Source: Zhengitettix transpicula (Eukaryota; Arthropoda; Insecta; Orthoptera; Tetrigidae). From it: a stretch of 64,000 bases of DNA. The translations under genes were made by a program, and so were the position numbers. Shown here in pieces: positions 11,801 to 21,559 of this stretch. Where the stretch lies: NCBI GenBank assembly GCA_037074705.1, contig CM073596.1, positions 23,844,001-23,908,000 on the forward strand. The letters are read 5' to 3'. The notes beneath the pieces are model-generated. The model ran no database searches and was not told the origin of the DNA. It worked only from the letters and a program-made list of their open reading frames with translations. Each line of letters opens with the position of its first letter. Position 1 is the first letter of the stretch.

Positions 11801-12779
11801 TAAAATTAAATTTTTGGTCCCGCACAATCTTCATTTCACGTTTATTGAGAATAGCTTTTACAAGCACAATGTGACACAAATAATGGGGAAAATTATATCC
11901 CAAAATTTACATCCTAAATCATCAAACTATTTAATCAATATGAACTCAATTTCTATTTAAAATGATACCTATAAACTACATTAAGGGATTATTGACTATA
12001 AAGAAATATAAACTTTAAACTGTAAATGTTAATGAGATAAATAGTATACCATGTTAAATCTGTACGGAAACGTACTTTTGATGTACTAATGCGACCATAT
12101 AAACCATAAATTAAACCTTAAAATCGAAAGCAAAAAATATGCAGCGCATGTTAGAAATAATAAACACGAATTTGACCGGGTTAATATAATATATTAAAAT
12201 AATTTAAAGACGAAATTTTGATTTGCAGAATATATTTAAATATCCTTAAATAGAGACAACTGGTAAGATGGCAAAGAAAGTAATAAAATTGAAAGATGTT
12301 ACAACGAAGTCTTAAAACTGATATAAGATGTAGTTCAAATTTATGCCAGGCCGTCATATTTAGGGGTAGTAATGTGAAAATGTTGTAGGAGAGGATGTTG
12401 TGGGTAAAATAATATAAGAGTACGAGTTGTCATTATATACTTATAAGTATGAAACAAGAAAACTAAGATAATTGTAATAATCTATGATAGATCTTAGAAT
12501 CTTAAAGATAACAACGAAACCATATTAAGCTATGTGAATTGACCAATATAGAATTTAATATTATCAATCTTTTAATATACATGTACAACTATTTTAATGA
12601 ATCTCTTAATCCCATTGTATAATTACATAGAGATCCTGGCAATAGGTCTAAAGCCCTTGACTGTACTAGAGTGAACATAAATGCATTTGGTAATTGTTAA
12701 GTGTTATTCTCAATATACTTGAAATAATTGTCAGCAGCGAATAAGTATTTCAAAATTAATAAAAAATTATATTTCTTTT
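8821..12779. other. no gene recognised; one GC island and one long AT-rich open frame
   Basis: 9,580-9,990 is richer in G+C and has overlapping open frames of 65-90 codons without starts or splice support. At 11,614-11,960 a + frame stays open for about 115 codons (internal ATG at 11,646) across a small GC-rich patch at 11,710-11,760; its product is not recognised and it may be chance. The rest, including 9,990-11,600 and 11,960-12,780, is very AT-rich and shows nothing. Confidence 0.45.
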
Positions 12780-13190
12780 AATGGAGTCCAAATTTTTTTT
12801 TCATGATCCACCGTCAACCGGTCACGGCCCTGTACGGTGTCCTTGAAGACAACGGTAGCCCCCTCCTTTGTTCGGGAGGAAAGAGGCACGTGATGTGCGT
12901 AGACGAGGGCGACAATGACGTGCCACTTGCGCCGGAAGTACTTTAGTCGACGCCTCAACAGACGGACACTTCCGGAGAGCAACCAACACACCCACTCTTT
13001 CTTTGAATATGACGTTGTGGAAAAATTGCGCTAGTTCCCTCGCAAGCGTAACATTCGGCGATCGTAGTGCGACCGGAACTTCACACCACCGAGGCGGAGG
13101 CACGCATCTACACCTATCCGCATAGTTCGTGCAATTTCCGATCCAGGCAGTAGAGAAATTAACGAGTTTAGGATAGTAAAACAACAGTCT
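12780..13190 (-). other. GC-rich island with two long minus-strand open frames
   Basis: A sharply bounded GC- and CpG-rich segment in AT-rich surroundings. One minus frame is open from 13,184 (ATG) to 12,822, 120 codons; a second covers 12,991-12,767. The 120-codon frame contains cysteine- and arginine-rich stretches (CRCVPPPRWC) and no domain I can name. Options are a decayed retroelement piece, a GC-rich exon, or a chance frame. The sharp edges favour an inserted element. Confidence 0.3.
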
Positions 13191-14424
13191 ATCGGAAAAT
13201 CAGTTTACGTTGTTCATGGAGAGTTCAATATCTGCTGGAATTGACACGTGCTCATACAGGAAAATTCTGGACCTATATTACTATATGCTACTGTTTTGGC
13301 TCCCCGCTTTGCTGTAGTATATAAACTGATCTGATTTATATAGAAGTGGCAGGTTACCCTTTCATATGTACTAATAATAGTCTTGACTTTTTCCACAAAG
13401 AATTGTCTACACTGTATACAATTTACGTTGATCCCAGACAACTATAAACAGTTAAAAGAAAGTAAATCTAATTCAAAAAGGAACTAACCACTCTCATTCC
13501 ATTACTGAAATTTTAGAATTAGTTAAAAGTATGACACATGCCAGCAAATGTGAAATTTTATAAAATAATAGCTGAGTGCACGGCGTTGTCCGAGTATTTA
13601 TATTAGTCCGGAAAAGTATTTCATTCGACAATATTACCAAACTGTATAATTTGAAAAGTATTAATTCGTTTTACGTATTCAAATTGGTGACTGGTGAAAA
13701 TATGGGGAATAATTGGGGATATTAACAGTCTTATTAAAAAAATTTAATTTTTGAAGTGCAATATAATTTTGTTAGAGATTGAAGGTGTTTTAGGTGGCTT
13801 TGACCCGGGGATGAATTATTATAATTATAATTGTATCAAAGTTACTTGGCTTTAATGCTGTCGTAAATATGCGTTGAGTGCATAAAGGATGGATTGTGCG
13901 TGTGTGACGAAAACCCAAAACGCAATTGGTCCCAGAGGAGTACCGCATTTTCCGCCATAAAAGCAAAGCGCTGTTCGCGTAATTAAATTTGCTCTAATGT
14001 AGTGTAGGGTGATGAGAGCAAGTCAAAGAGTGACGAGACCTCGCATCGGATTTCAGCCTACACGTAAAAGGGTGGTGTAAAAAGTCTCCCAGTCTATCAA
14101 TTATTCGAAAGTTAATTAAAGCTACTGGTCAGTAATATTTAAGTAAAATTCGAAATACGTAGTATAGATGAATTTACAAGGAGAATCGCGTTAGCTGGGA
14201 AAAAAATGTAATACGTAAGTCGAAATGGTTCTATGAGGCGAGAAATAGAAAGTCGAGTCAAGATAATCTATACTGAAGATATTGAAACATGGAAATATAT
14301 TGTGTTTAGTTCAGGATATGTTTTGCGTCAGAAAACGCATCCGTAAAAGTTAAGAGATGATAAATACAGGGTGTGATAAAAAGACCTTACCGCTGTCTGT
14401 ATATCACGTTCGTAGTAACATAAT
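13191..14424. other. no gene recognised
   Basis: AT-rich DNA. A minus frame of 75 codons (13,214-13,441) lacks supporting context. A GTAAGT at about 14,215 has no open exon upstream. Confidence 0.45.
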
Positions 14425-14525
14425 GATTGCTTTTCCGCAAGGGACACAATGCTCCGCTCCAACTTCTCCTTCCTACTGTGCATCTGACACGACTTGCTAT
14501 ATTTCACGACCTATAATTGTCGCTC
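14425..14525 (-). repeat. dispersed repeat family 2, partial copy
   Basis: On the minus strand it reads GTCGTGAAATATAGCAAGTCGTG, then a purine-rich stretch with AAGGAGAAG and GCGGAGCATTGTG. This matches in order the start of the longer copies at 45,177 and 57,877. Only the first 80-100 bases of the family are kept here. Confidence 0.55.
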
Positions 14526-15940
14526 ATTTTTGTACTTGTAACATCATTTTCATTAGAAAAGTGCTGAAGCGAAGAGAACCTGGTTACCGCCTCACGCAAA
14601 GCAAATTTAATTGCTTCAATTGAGCCGAGAGCCAAAACCAAATCCGTCTGAGGTATCACGATTCTATGCAGTTGTTACAAACTATAATGGGCGCTAAACA
14701 GCCTCGCCGTTACTTGTGATTGAAATAGATCGTAACTGATTTCCATACAATGGAGATGTTCCGATTTAGTGAACTTACGCAGGTTTCTCAATCTATGAGA
14801 GGAGCGTGCGCAACCCGAAAGGATCGGAGAAATGTCGCAAGCAGAACTTGAGCGCTTCTTCGGACAAAGAAAGTTTTTCTATTGAGTCACGGCGATCCGC
14901 AAGGACGACGACGCTCTTCTGCAATCACATGCGCCGCTTCCGGGTAGATGCATTTCCTCCCACCAACACCTACGTAAAACTGTTCAAGAACTTGCTTGGA
15001 AATTTTTCACCATGCGATTAGACGACCCGAATAATTTTGGATGAAAATATTAAAGATGTAAAATAAAATCACTACATTTCCTTTTTTTGTGCCCAGATTC
15101 AGAACATTTCCAAAGGCTTGCGAGTGAGAGTGAAATATTGAATTATAAATACAACAACTCTCAACTTGCTTATCTATTCTGGACATATTTATATTTTTTT
15201 TGTGATGCCAGTTACAATTTTTTTGACATATTTTTGCGCAAGATTGCAGTTCAACACATTAACTGTGTAATATGTCTATTAAAAATTATGAGTTGAAACG
15301 ATGGCCGAATACGCTTTACAATAATAATTTGAATTAATACTTCGCAACGTTTCTTCTACGTATCGTGGTTGAACCTTAATCTAAGACTAAGTCGTACAGC
15401 GACGTCGACTTAAATAAAACGTCAAGAGTGTAACATAATGCAGTTTTATGACCAATACCAATATTTTTATTGATTTAAGACAAAGTTTCGGTACGTTTTT
15501 GTAAATTAATATATTTTTATATAATATATTTTTGTAAATTAATATAGTATATATCTTTATTTTTCGACTTATAACTGTTTTAAATTATGACCAATTTGCC
15601 ATGTTGTTATATGTTTTAGGAAGAAATGATTATAAACAAGTATCATTAAAACTCTCGTTTTGTTTGATGGAAGTGACTACACAATACATTTTTGCCAATT
15701 ATTCTGTCAAATAAAGTATTGAGGATAATTTAAAATTAAAATATCATAGATGTGTTAAGTCAATCAACGCGCAATAAATAAATATTTTAGAAAAAATAAA
15801 GATAACATTGATACGTGAAAATGGCCAATAACGTAAATATTTGAACCAAAAGCCAGTAATCTTACGACATTGCCTCGGCCAATCAACAGACTTTCACAAG
15901 TATGACCTACAAAGAAATTTTTTTTACTGACGAGCCGGAT
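14526..15940. other. no gene recognised; small direct repeat at about 15,498-15,546
   Basis: The 14,800-15,020 interval has a GC-richer open + frame of 71 codons that begins with GTG rather than ATG and has no splice support. At 15,498-15,546 a 16-base AT segment (TTTTGTAAATTAATAT) occurs twice. Nothing else is seen. Confidence 0.45.
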
Positions 15941-16026
15941 GATGACATATATAAAGGAGCCAAAGAGCGTAACCATAAAGTAAGGGGCCATAGATTCTAC
16001 ATACATATTCTTGCCAGTTTGTTTTT
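15870..16026 (+). promoter_or_regulatory. candidate core promoter with a short non-coding first exon
   Basis: A perfect-looking TATA box, TATATAAAGG, lies at 15,948-15,957. CCAAT occurs at about 15,878 and again near 15,820. About 75 bases after the TATA, AAG|GTGAGT forms a textbook splice donor (GTGAGT starting at 16,031). This would be a first exon of some 50 bases with no ATG frame, followed by an intron. No insect-type TCAGT initiator is obvious at the expected distance, and no second exon could be linked to it. Promoter function is inferred. Confidence 0.33.
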
Positions 16027-17232
16027 TAAGGTGAGTATTGCTTCTACTGTTTTTATTTCAGAGATGATTCTAGTGTGAAAATTAGGTTCAACGTCAAGTA
16101 TAGTGACTTTAGTCCAGTCAAAATTATGATTAAAATTGTTTCTAGGTTCTGAATGATTAACAGGAAGTTTAAAATTGGATTTATGTTCCTTAATCCTAGT
16201 ATTTATTGCAAGTTTGGTTTGCTATACGAACATTAAATTTTGTATACCACAAAATGGGTGTTTGATGGTTCCAAAAGTTCTTTACTATTCTTAAGAAAAG
16301 AATACAAAGAACTGGTTGTTTTATCTTTTGCTTAATCGCGGGATGTGTTTACGTTCCCCATTTCTAACAGAAGTTTCATGTTTGACAAAGAATACATGTA
16401 CCATTTTCCTTTTATATTATGTCGGTTACAGTTACTTATTACACAAATACTTAAATTCATTTGTATCAATAATTTATTTTTAATTTTATATGATTATGAA
16501 ATAAAAAATGTATCTTTTTAACTTTGAAGATTATAGAATATTGTAGCTATTTAACAACAACAGAATTTAATACCGGAGCTGATATAATTGCCATAAAGAA
16601 AATAAACAATATTTTTCCATTATCTTTATTCCAAAAACAATATGTGGTTATTGCATTGCTGTATTCATATTGGACGCCGAGTAACAATTTAGGAAATTGC
16701 TTATGGTAAAAGTAACTACCGAATGAATTAAGTTACAGAATACAGTAATGGAATTAAGGGGACTTTCACAATTGAAATGAGGCATTGCTGTCCTTGTAAA
16801 CAAGACGTAGGATAACCCTGATCGTGACACGACGCCCGGCTGTAAAGATAGTCTTAATGGACGCATTTAAGATAGAGCGAGTCCGGGGCGTTTTCTTGTC
16901 TGTTTCGTCTCGAGAGGGCAATGAATCATACGACTAACGACTCAAATCTTTATCGAGGGACAGCTTAGGCTCAACTGTCCCGACTCATTTACTGTCGCGA
17001 CCCCAAAAGGTTGGTTCCTGTTCTCCACATTCCAAGAAACAACTACAGCCTGCGACCCAGATCCACTTGAATCTGGAAATCATGGAAAGAATATATTAAA
17101 GTATCGTTCTTTCATAAAAAGACCTTTGTTTACTTAACCCGAATTTTCTAGTAAAGAAAGATTTCATCTAGAAATATTTATAACTAACTGGACGTGTAAT
17201 ATTTATGACGTTGGCAACAATGAGGCATTTGC
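16027..17232. other. no gene recognised
   Basis: AT-rich, with a somewhat GC-richer part at 16,780-17,050 that has no long frame. If the promoter at 15.95 kb is real, this is intron. Confidence 0.45.
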
Positions 17233-17697
17233 ATGGCGGCGAACAGTCATTCACGGGAACTGGGAACTGTCACTGCTTCGCCCCGAGATAAATTCTCGCG
17301 GGTTATTTTTTTAAAAGTGAAATGTGTAACGTATGCGGAGTGGCGTGTGTTGACGGGCGGGGCTGCCGTTTATCTGGAGCGTGCGTGTGTTCCAGTGCTG
17401 ACAGGGGATAACACAGGACCCGGGAACAATCGTCCTGCAGGTGACTCACTGGAAGGTGGAACAGTGCTGCACTCTGGCCACACAGTCTACAACAATTTTT
17501 CAAGCTTTCCACAGAGTGAAGAAGCTCTTTTACGAAGCGTTTCTGTAGTTTTCAATCCTAAATTTGGGACTTTTTTCGTGTCCAGGTCTATGGTCGCTAT
17601 TTTTCGACCCGACGTGAATGTTCACTTAAATTGCGTTTTATCCTATTATCAGCTGAGAGGGTTGGTAACTATATATAGATGCAAATTGCGACCATAA
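17233..17697 (+). CDS. open frame of 154 codons, unrecognised, doubtful gene
   Basis: It starts at ATG 17,233 (upstream context TTTGC, so weak at -3) and ends at 17,695-17,697. The first half is GC-rich, the second AT-rich. The predicted protein has no signal peptide, no membrane segment and no motif I recognise. Bases 17,485-17,604 are repeated about 750 bp downstream (18,235-18,353) without keeping the frame, so at least that part is repeat DNA. A minus frame of 69 codons also overlaps it. I keep it because it is among the longest ATG frames in the window, but a chance frame over a repeat is more likely than a gene. Confidence 0.15.
   Translation: MAANSHSRELGTVTASPRDKFSRVIFLKVKCVTYAEWRVLTGGAAVYLERACVPVLTGDNTGPGNNRPAGDSLEGGTVLHSGHTVYNNFSSFPQSEEALLRSVSVVFNPKFGTFFVSRSMVAIFRPDVNVHLNCVLSYYQLRGLVTIYRCKLRP
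17485..17604 (+). repeat. dispersed direct repeat, copy 1
   Basis: About 120 bases starting GTCTACAACAATTT and running through GAAGAAGCTCTT and CAATCCTAAATT, matched by 18,235-18,353 at roughly 80%. Confidence 0.75.
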
Positions 17698-18009
17698 ATA
17701 AAATATAAGGGAAATTCCGCAAAGATTTAGTTTCCTGACGGTTACACAGTCTCAGGAGTAACACAGTTTTTTTTTTCGTGTTTTCAAATATGTACTCAAA
17801 ACTTCTCCAGAACCAATAGATTTCTTTAAATTTCAATTTTAAAAAAAATCCCATCAGAACCTGTGACTCACTTTGCTATTATGAAAGAATCATATGAAAA
17901 CTATAAATTTATTTAAAAAAAAAACAATGGAATTATATTTGTGTTACTTCGAGATTATAAATTAAACATTCGAATGTGGACATTTCTACATTGTAAGTAG
18001 TACATTCGA

Positions 18010-18060
18010 ATATCTAACACCTGAAGAGGACTACAAAAAAAGGGTGAAACGTTGTGTACT
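18010..18060 (+). ncRNA. hammerhead-like PLE motif
   Basis: CTGAAGA at 18,021-18,027 fits the C-U-G-A-N-G-A core. GAAACGTT follows at 18,046-18,053, then GTGT, which pairs with ACAC just before the core (4 bp of helix I). The helix II region is long and A-rich and pairs poorly, so this copy is probably decayed. Confidence 0.4.
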
Positions 18061-18234
18061 GATTTTAATTTTTATTGTAAACTGAAAGTTTTTTAATGTT
18101 ACTATTAATTAATTCATTGAATAATTTTAATCTTGGCTGAATTTCACTTTGCATTTTTTTATAGTGTCATATTTTTCAATACTCTCTATAAAGACGACGG
18201 ATTTTTAACACGTTCTTAAAATAATTTTCATACC

Positions 18235-18353
18235 GTCTACAACAATTTGTCAAGCCTTCCATAGAGGGAAGAAGCTCTTCTACGAAACGTTCCTAAAGTG
18301 TACAATCCTAAATTCGGGACTGTTTCGTGTCAATGTCCATGGTCTACTTTTTT
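18235..18353 (+). repeat. dispersed direct repeat, copy 2
   Basis: Second copy of the segment at 17,485-17,604, in the same orientation, with several indels that break any common reading frame. Confidence 0.75.
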
Positions 18354-18979
18354 TACTAATATTAATAAATTTTATTAATTAAAAAAAATTGAGAATAATA
18401 ATAAAATTATCAAAACTATTATTTTTCAGTTTATGGCTACCAGAACAGTCAAAAGTACGTCACCAAAATTACAGAAAAGTTTTAGTATTCCGCGATAAAT
18501 ATATTGAGTGTTACAGCTTAAATTGTTAATAATTAGTTAGACATACTTTTAAATGTTTTAACCCCTGTTCCTGTGTAGTTGCCTCGCCATTCTTTTTTGG
18601 CGATTCTTCCGTCGTGCACGTGTTCGAGACCCCTGCGTCGTGTTTGTGTGTGTTGGAAGGAAGAGGCGTGATTCGCACCAGATGGCACGGCTCCAAAATT
18701 GTTATGACGTGATAAAATAGCACTTCTACTCGGAACGCCTAAACTGAGAACTCTCATTACTATAACAAACTTTCCAAACGTTTCTTATTGGTATTCGATC
18801 GTGATAACCGTCCCTTGTGTGCTCAACTAAAAGTTACGTCTAATCGAGATGCAGAGGAACGTATCTGAGGAAAAAGTAATTAAATAGGATTAGTTTAAAA
18901 ACATTTTATTTTCATATTTAACCTTACATCAGGTTTTATATAAAAATTAAATTAAATAAATTTAATTTAATATAAATGT
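18354..18979. other. no gene recognised
   Basis: AT-rich with a GC-richer patch at 18,560-18,760 holding two overlapping minus frames of 65-74 codons. The frames have no splice or domain support. Confidence 0.45.
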
Positions 18980-19872
18980 TACCAATCAATAGAAGAATCT
19001 CTAATGCAATTTCCTAAATTTTCTGAATGAATAAAATAAAAAGTAAATCTATAAGATACCATCGACATGTAGATATATTTTGTATTATATATAAGAATTA
19101 TATTATTAAACACAATATTAATAAAAAATTAACATAATAAACTTCCATTTAATTATGAATTAGAGAATAAAATTAAAATTAGTTTTTAGATATTTTTATA
19201 ATTAATAATTATGACATTCTTGAAAATAATTGGTTTCGGAAGCCAACGTATTCAGAATAGAAGTTAAATTTTCGTTTTTTAAATTCATCAAATAAATCAG
19301 AAAAAAACTACGATATATAGTTATCATCATCAAATTCGAACTATTATCATGAAAAAATTAAAATTGTTAAAAATATTTTAATTAATAATGATTACCCGTT
19401 ACACTTTATAAATAAATTCGTCGGAAATAATTAATAACCATTAAACAACTACGGATTTATTATGGTAAAGAGAAAGTTTGAAATGATAATAAAGTATTTT
19501 AACATTAAGGTCATTTTTTAAATCAATAACGAACTTAGTATTATAAAAAGAGGTAAAGACAACATTAAAAATAAAAAAATACAGAATTATATATATAAAA
19601 TTAATTGTGGTCAAAATTTTTGTGAAAAATGTTACGTAGGGCAAACTAGAAACTATATTAAAATAACTTTAAATTATAATGTTGTCATTATACATGAATT
19701 ATAAGAAAATAATCTATTTCATTAGAATAATGGTGAAATATTAGACATTAAGCAAAATATATTAAAAAAGAATTTATCAGAAATGTTACACATTAAAACA
19801 ACTGGGAACACACTAAATTCACATAATGATACCTTAAAATTAAATAATATTTGTAATACATTGATTTTTTAA
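18980..19872 (+). mobile_element. Penelope-like retroelement relic: RT C-terminal part plus GIY-YIG endonuclease
   Basis: Three-frame reading gives a broken PLE protein. SNAIS...IF.MNKI lies at about 18,999-19,050. RYHRHVDIFCI at 19,054-19,086 stands where RYVDDIF is usual, so the catalytic Asp pair is damaged. FLDIFIINN is at 19,183-19,209 after a frameshift, and WFRKPTYS at 19,231-19,254. The endonuclease part has YIYKINC (19,588-19,608) and CYVGQTRNYIK (19,630-19,662), then SEMLHIK and a stop at 19,870-19,872. RT followed by GIY-YIG in this order is diagnostic of Penelope-like elements. Internal stops and at least two frameshifts make it a dead copy. Its 5' part is not recognisable. Confidence 0.78.
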
Positions 19873-20502
19873 TTCTGATATAATTTTTTAATTAAATTTG
19901 TAGTATAAATGTTTAATTTGAAAAAAATTAAGTATGTAATTACTTTCCGATTAGTAGCATTTATTATTAAATTGAAAGAATTTTGAATATTTATGTTTTG
20001 ATTTTAAGTATTATATTGTTTTACATTTTATAGAATAAGAAGTAATAAATGTTGTAAATTTGTTATTTGAATTAGTATTTGTTTTTAAGCACGTTTTCGA
20101 AAATAATCTGTTACCCTAAAAACTAAAAAACAAACTCAAGGAACTGATATGTCATGTTGAATACTATATTTTAAAATGTCTGTAAAAATGTCGTTAATTA
20201 TTTTAATTTAAATGAAAGAAAATTAGCTTCATGAATACTTTATGATTGGTAACATTTATGATTAAATCAATGATTTGATATTAAATATTATACTGGCTTT
20301 TATTTTGTTATACCAAACCAACATTAAGATTGCTGTTTTTCATAACAGATGATTTTTTAAGAAGAATAATACAAAATTTTATATGAATGTGTGATTTGCA
20401 ATGTTATATTTGTTCGTTTCATTACTTATGACAAAAAATATATTGTCATAGAAACATAACCCACCCGATCAAATAACATAATTGTAACTGTTATAATGGT
20501 CG
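19873..20502. other. very AT-rich 3' flank of the PLE relic
   Basis: Probably PLE 3' sequence or unrelated AT-rich DNA. No intact hammerhead-like motif is seen here. Weak similarity between about 19,935-20,030 and 20,215-20,310 may reflect a decayed duplication. Confidence 0.35.
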
Positions 20503-20844
20503 TTAATCTTTTAAATTTAATATTTTAACCTGAGAAATTGAATGTAATGAAAAAGTAAATGTACCATTTACAAATAATTTTTTTAAACAGTATATAAATG
20601 ACTTGTAGTTTTCCATTACTGATGCAATGAGAAATGTTATATTTTCGTGCAAAAAAGTGTCACATTGGCTGCACGTAGCACATAGCAAAGAACCAACAGC
20701 TATATGTCGTAACGAAAACAGGGAAGGAAATGGTGATGTAAGGTAAGTGCATATCATGGGAATTGTTTCTGCAAGATGTTCCTCTTGGGAAACACGGCCA
20801 CGTATTTGATTACTGCAACCTAAACAGATAAGCTTCGAATGCAT
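20503..20844 (-). CDS. open frame of 113 codons with CxxC pairs, unrecognised
   Basis: A minus-strand ATG frame, 20,844 down to 20,503. Cysteines occur as CLGC near the N-terminus (residues 7-10) and CATCSQC at about residues 55-61, but no zinc-finger family with this spacing comes to mind. The right half is GC-richer (20,650-20,850), the left AT-rich and low in complexity. On the + strand the same DNA has a consensus donor, AAG|GTAAGT (at 20,742/20,743), after an open 40-codon frame beginning ATG 20,627. The island could therefore be an exon on either strand or neither. A chance frame remains the likeliest explanation. Confidence 0.18.
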   Translation of the reverse strand: MHSKLICLGCSNQIRGRVSQEEHLAETIPMICTYLTSPFPSLFSLRHIAVGSLLCATCSQCDTFLHENITFLIASVMENYKSFIYCLKKLFVNGTFTFSLHSISQVKILNLKD

Positions 20845-21487
20845 ATTTCAAGTTTCCTGTTATCTCCTCAGGGGGAACAAACGTATGAAAAGTTCCAGTA
20901 AATCAGTTTCCACGAGTCGTTGCCTGAAGGAAAACAACCATTGGCCATCAGGATGTTATTTTCCGAGTGGAATGCAGGATCAGTAAGCAACAGATGAAGT
21001 GACTGATCCCCGCTGGTGGCTGTTGGCGCCGTTATTTCCGACGCTGAATGTCGTCCTTCTTCGACGTCTGGCGCCTGTCCACCTCGCTTATCGCCCTCCT
21101 GTCAGCGGCGAGGGAACACTGTTTCTGTCAAGCTGGACCCAGCAGTAATAAAATACAAGAAGCGTTTTCCGGCTCGGGTCCACTTATCCTGTTAACCTCT
21201 GGCGAGGAACAAGGTAATGCCTTTCATCTTAGGGGGCAATCTTCAATCTATATCGGCCCCTCGCCACACGCGTCTCATAGAGAGAGCCCTTCTTAGCTAC
21301 TGTAAACCAAGAGTTACGGCAAACATTCCAACAGAACGGCGAGTGACTCCAAGCTCACCAAACATCTGATCAATAATGACGACTCGAACGATATGTAATT
21401 CCAGTAAATTGATGTATAAAGATAACGTTGGTACTTAAATTAACATCGTACTTTTTTCTTTTTCATGTTATTTGCACGAAAGCAAAG
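20845..21487. other. GC-richer stretch, no gene recognised
   Basis: 20,880-21,340 is clearly richer in G+C. It contains an open + frame of 82 codons (21,048-21,296, starting ATG... in weak context) with no recognisable domain and no clear donor. Confidence 0.35.
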
Positions 21488-21559
21488 TGACGTCACTACT
21501 TCAAAGTGCTATAGTAAAAGAAAAAAGGGTAAAGACGAGTTTAGTGACAAGTGACGTCA
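21488..21559. promoter_or_regulatory. pair of CRE palindromes
   Basis: Perfect TGACGTCA sites at 21,488-21,495 and 21,552-21,559, 64 bases apart. No TATA box or exon could be tied to them. Confidence 0.3.

Noticed and set aside
19935..20310. Weak tandem similarity downstream of the PLE relic
   Set aside because: Only AT-rich words match; this cannot be told from composition without an alignment score.
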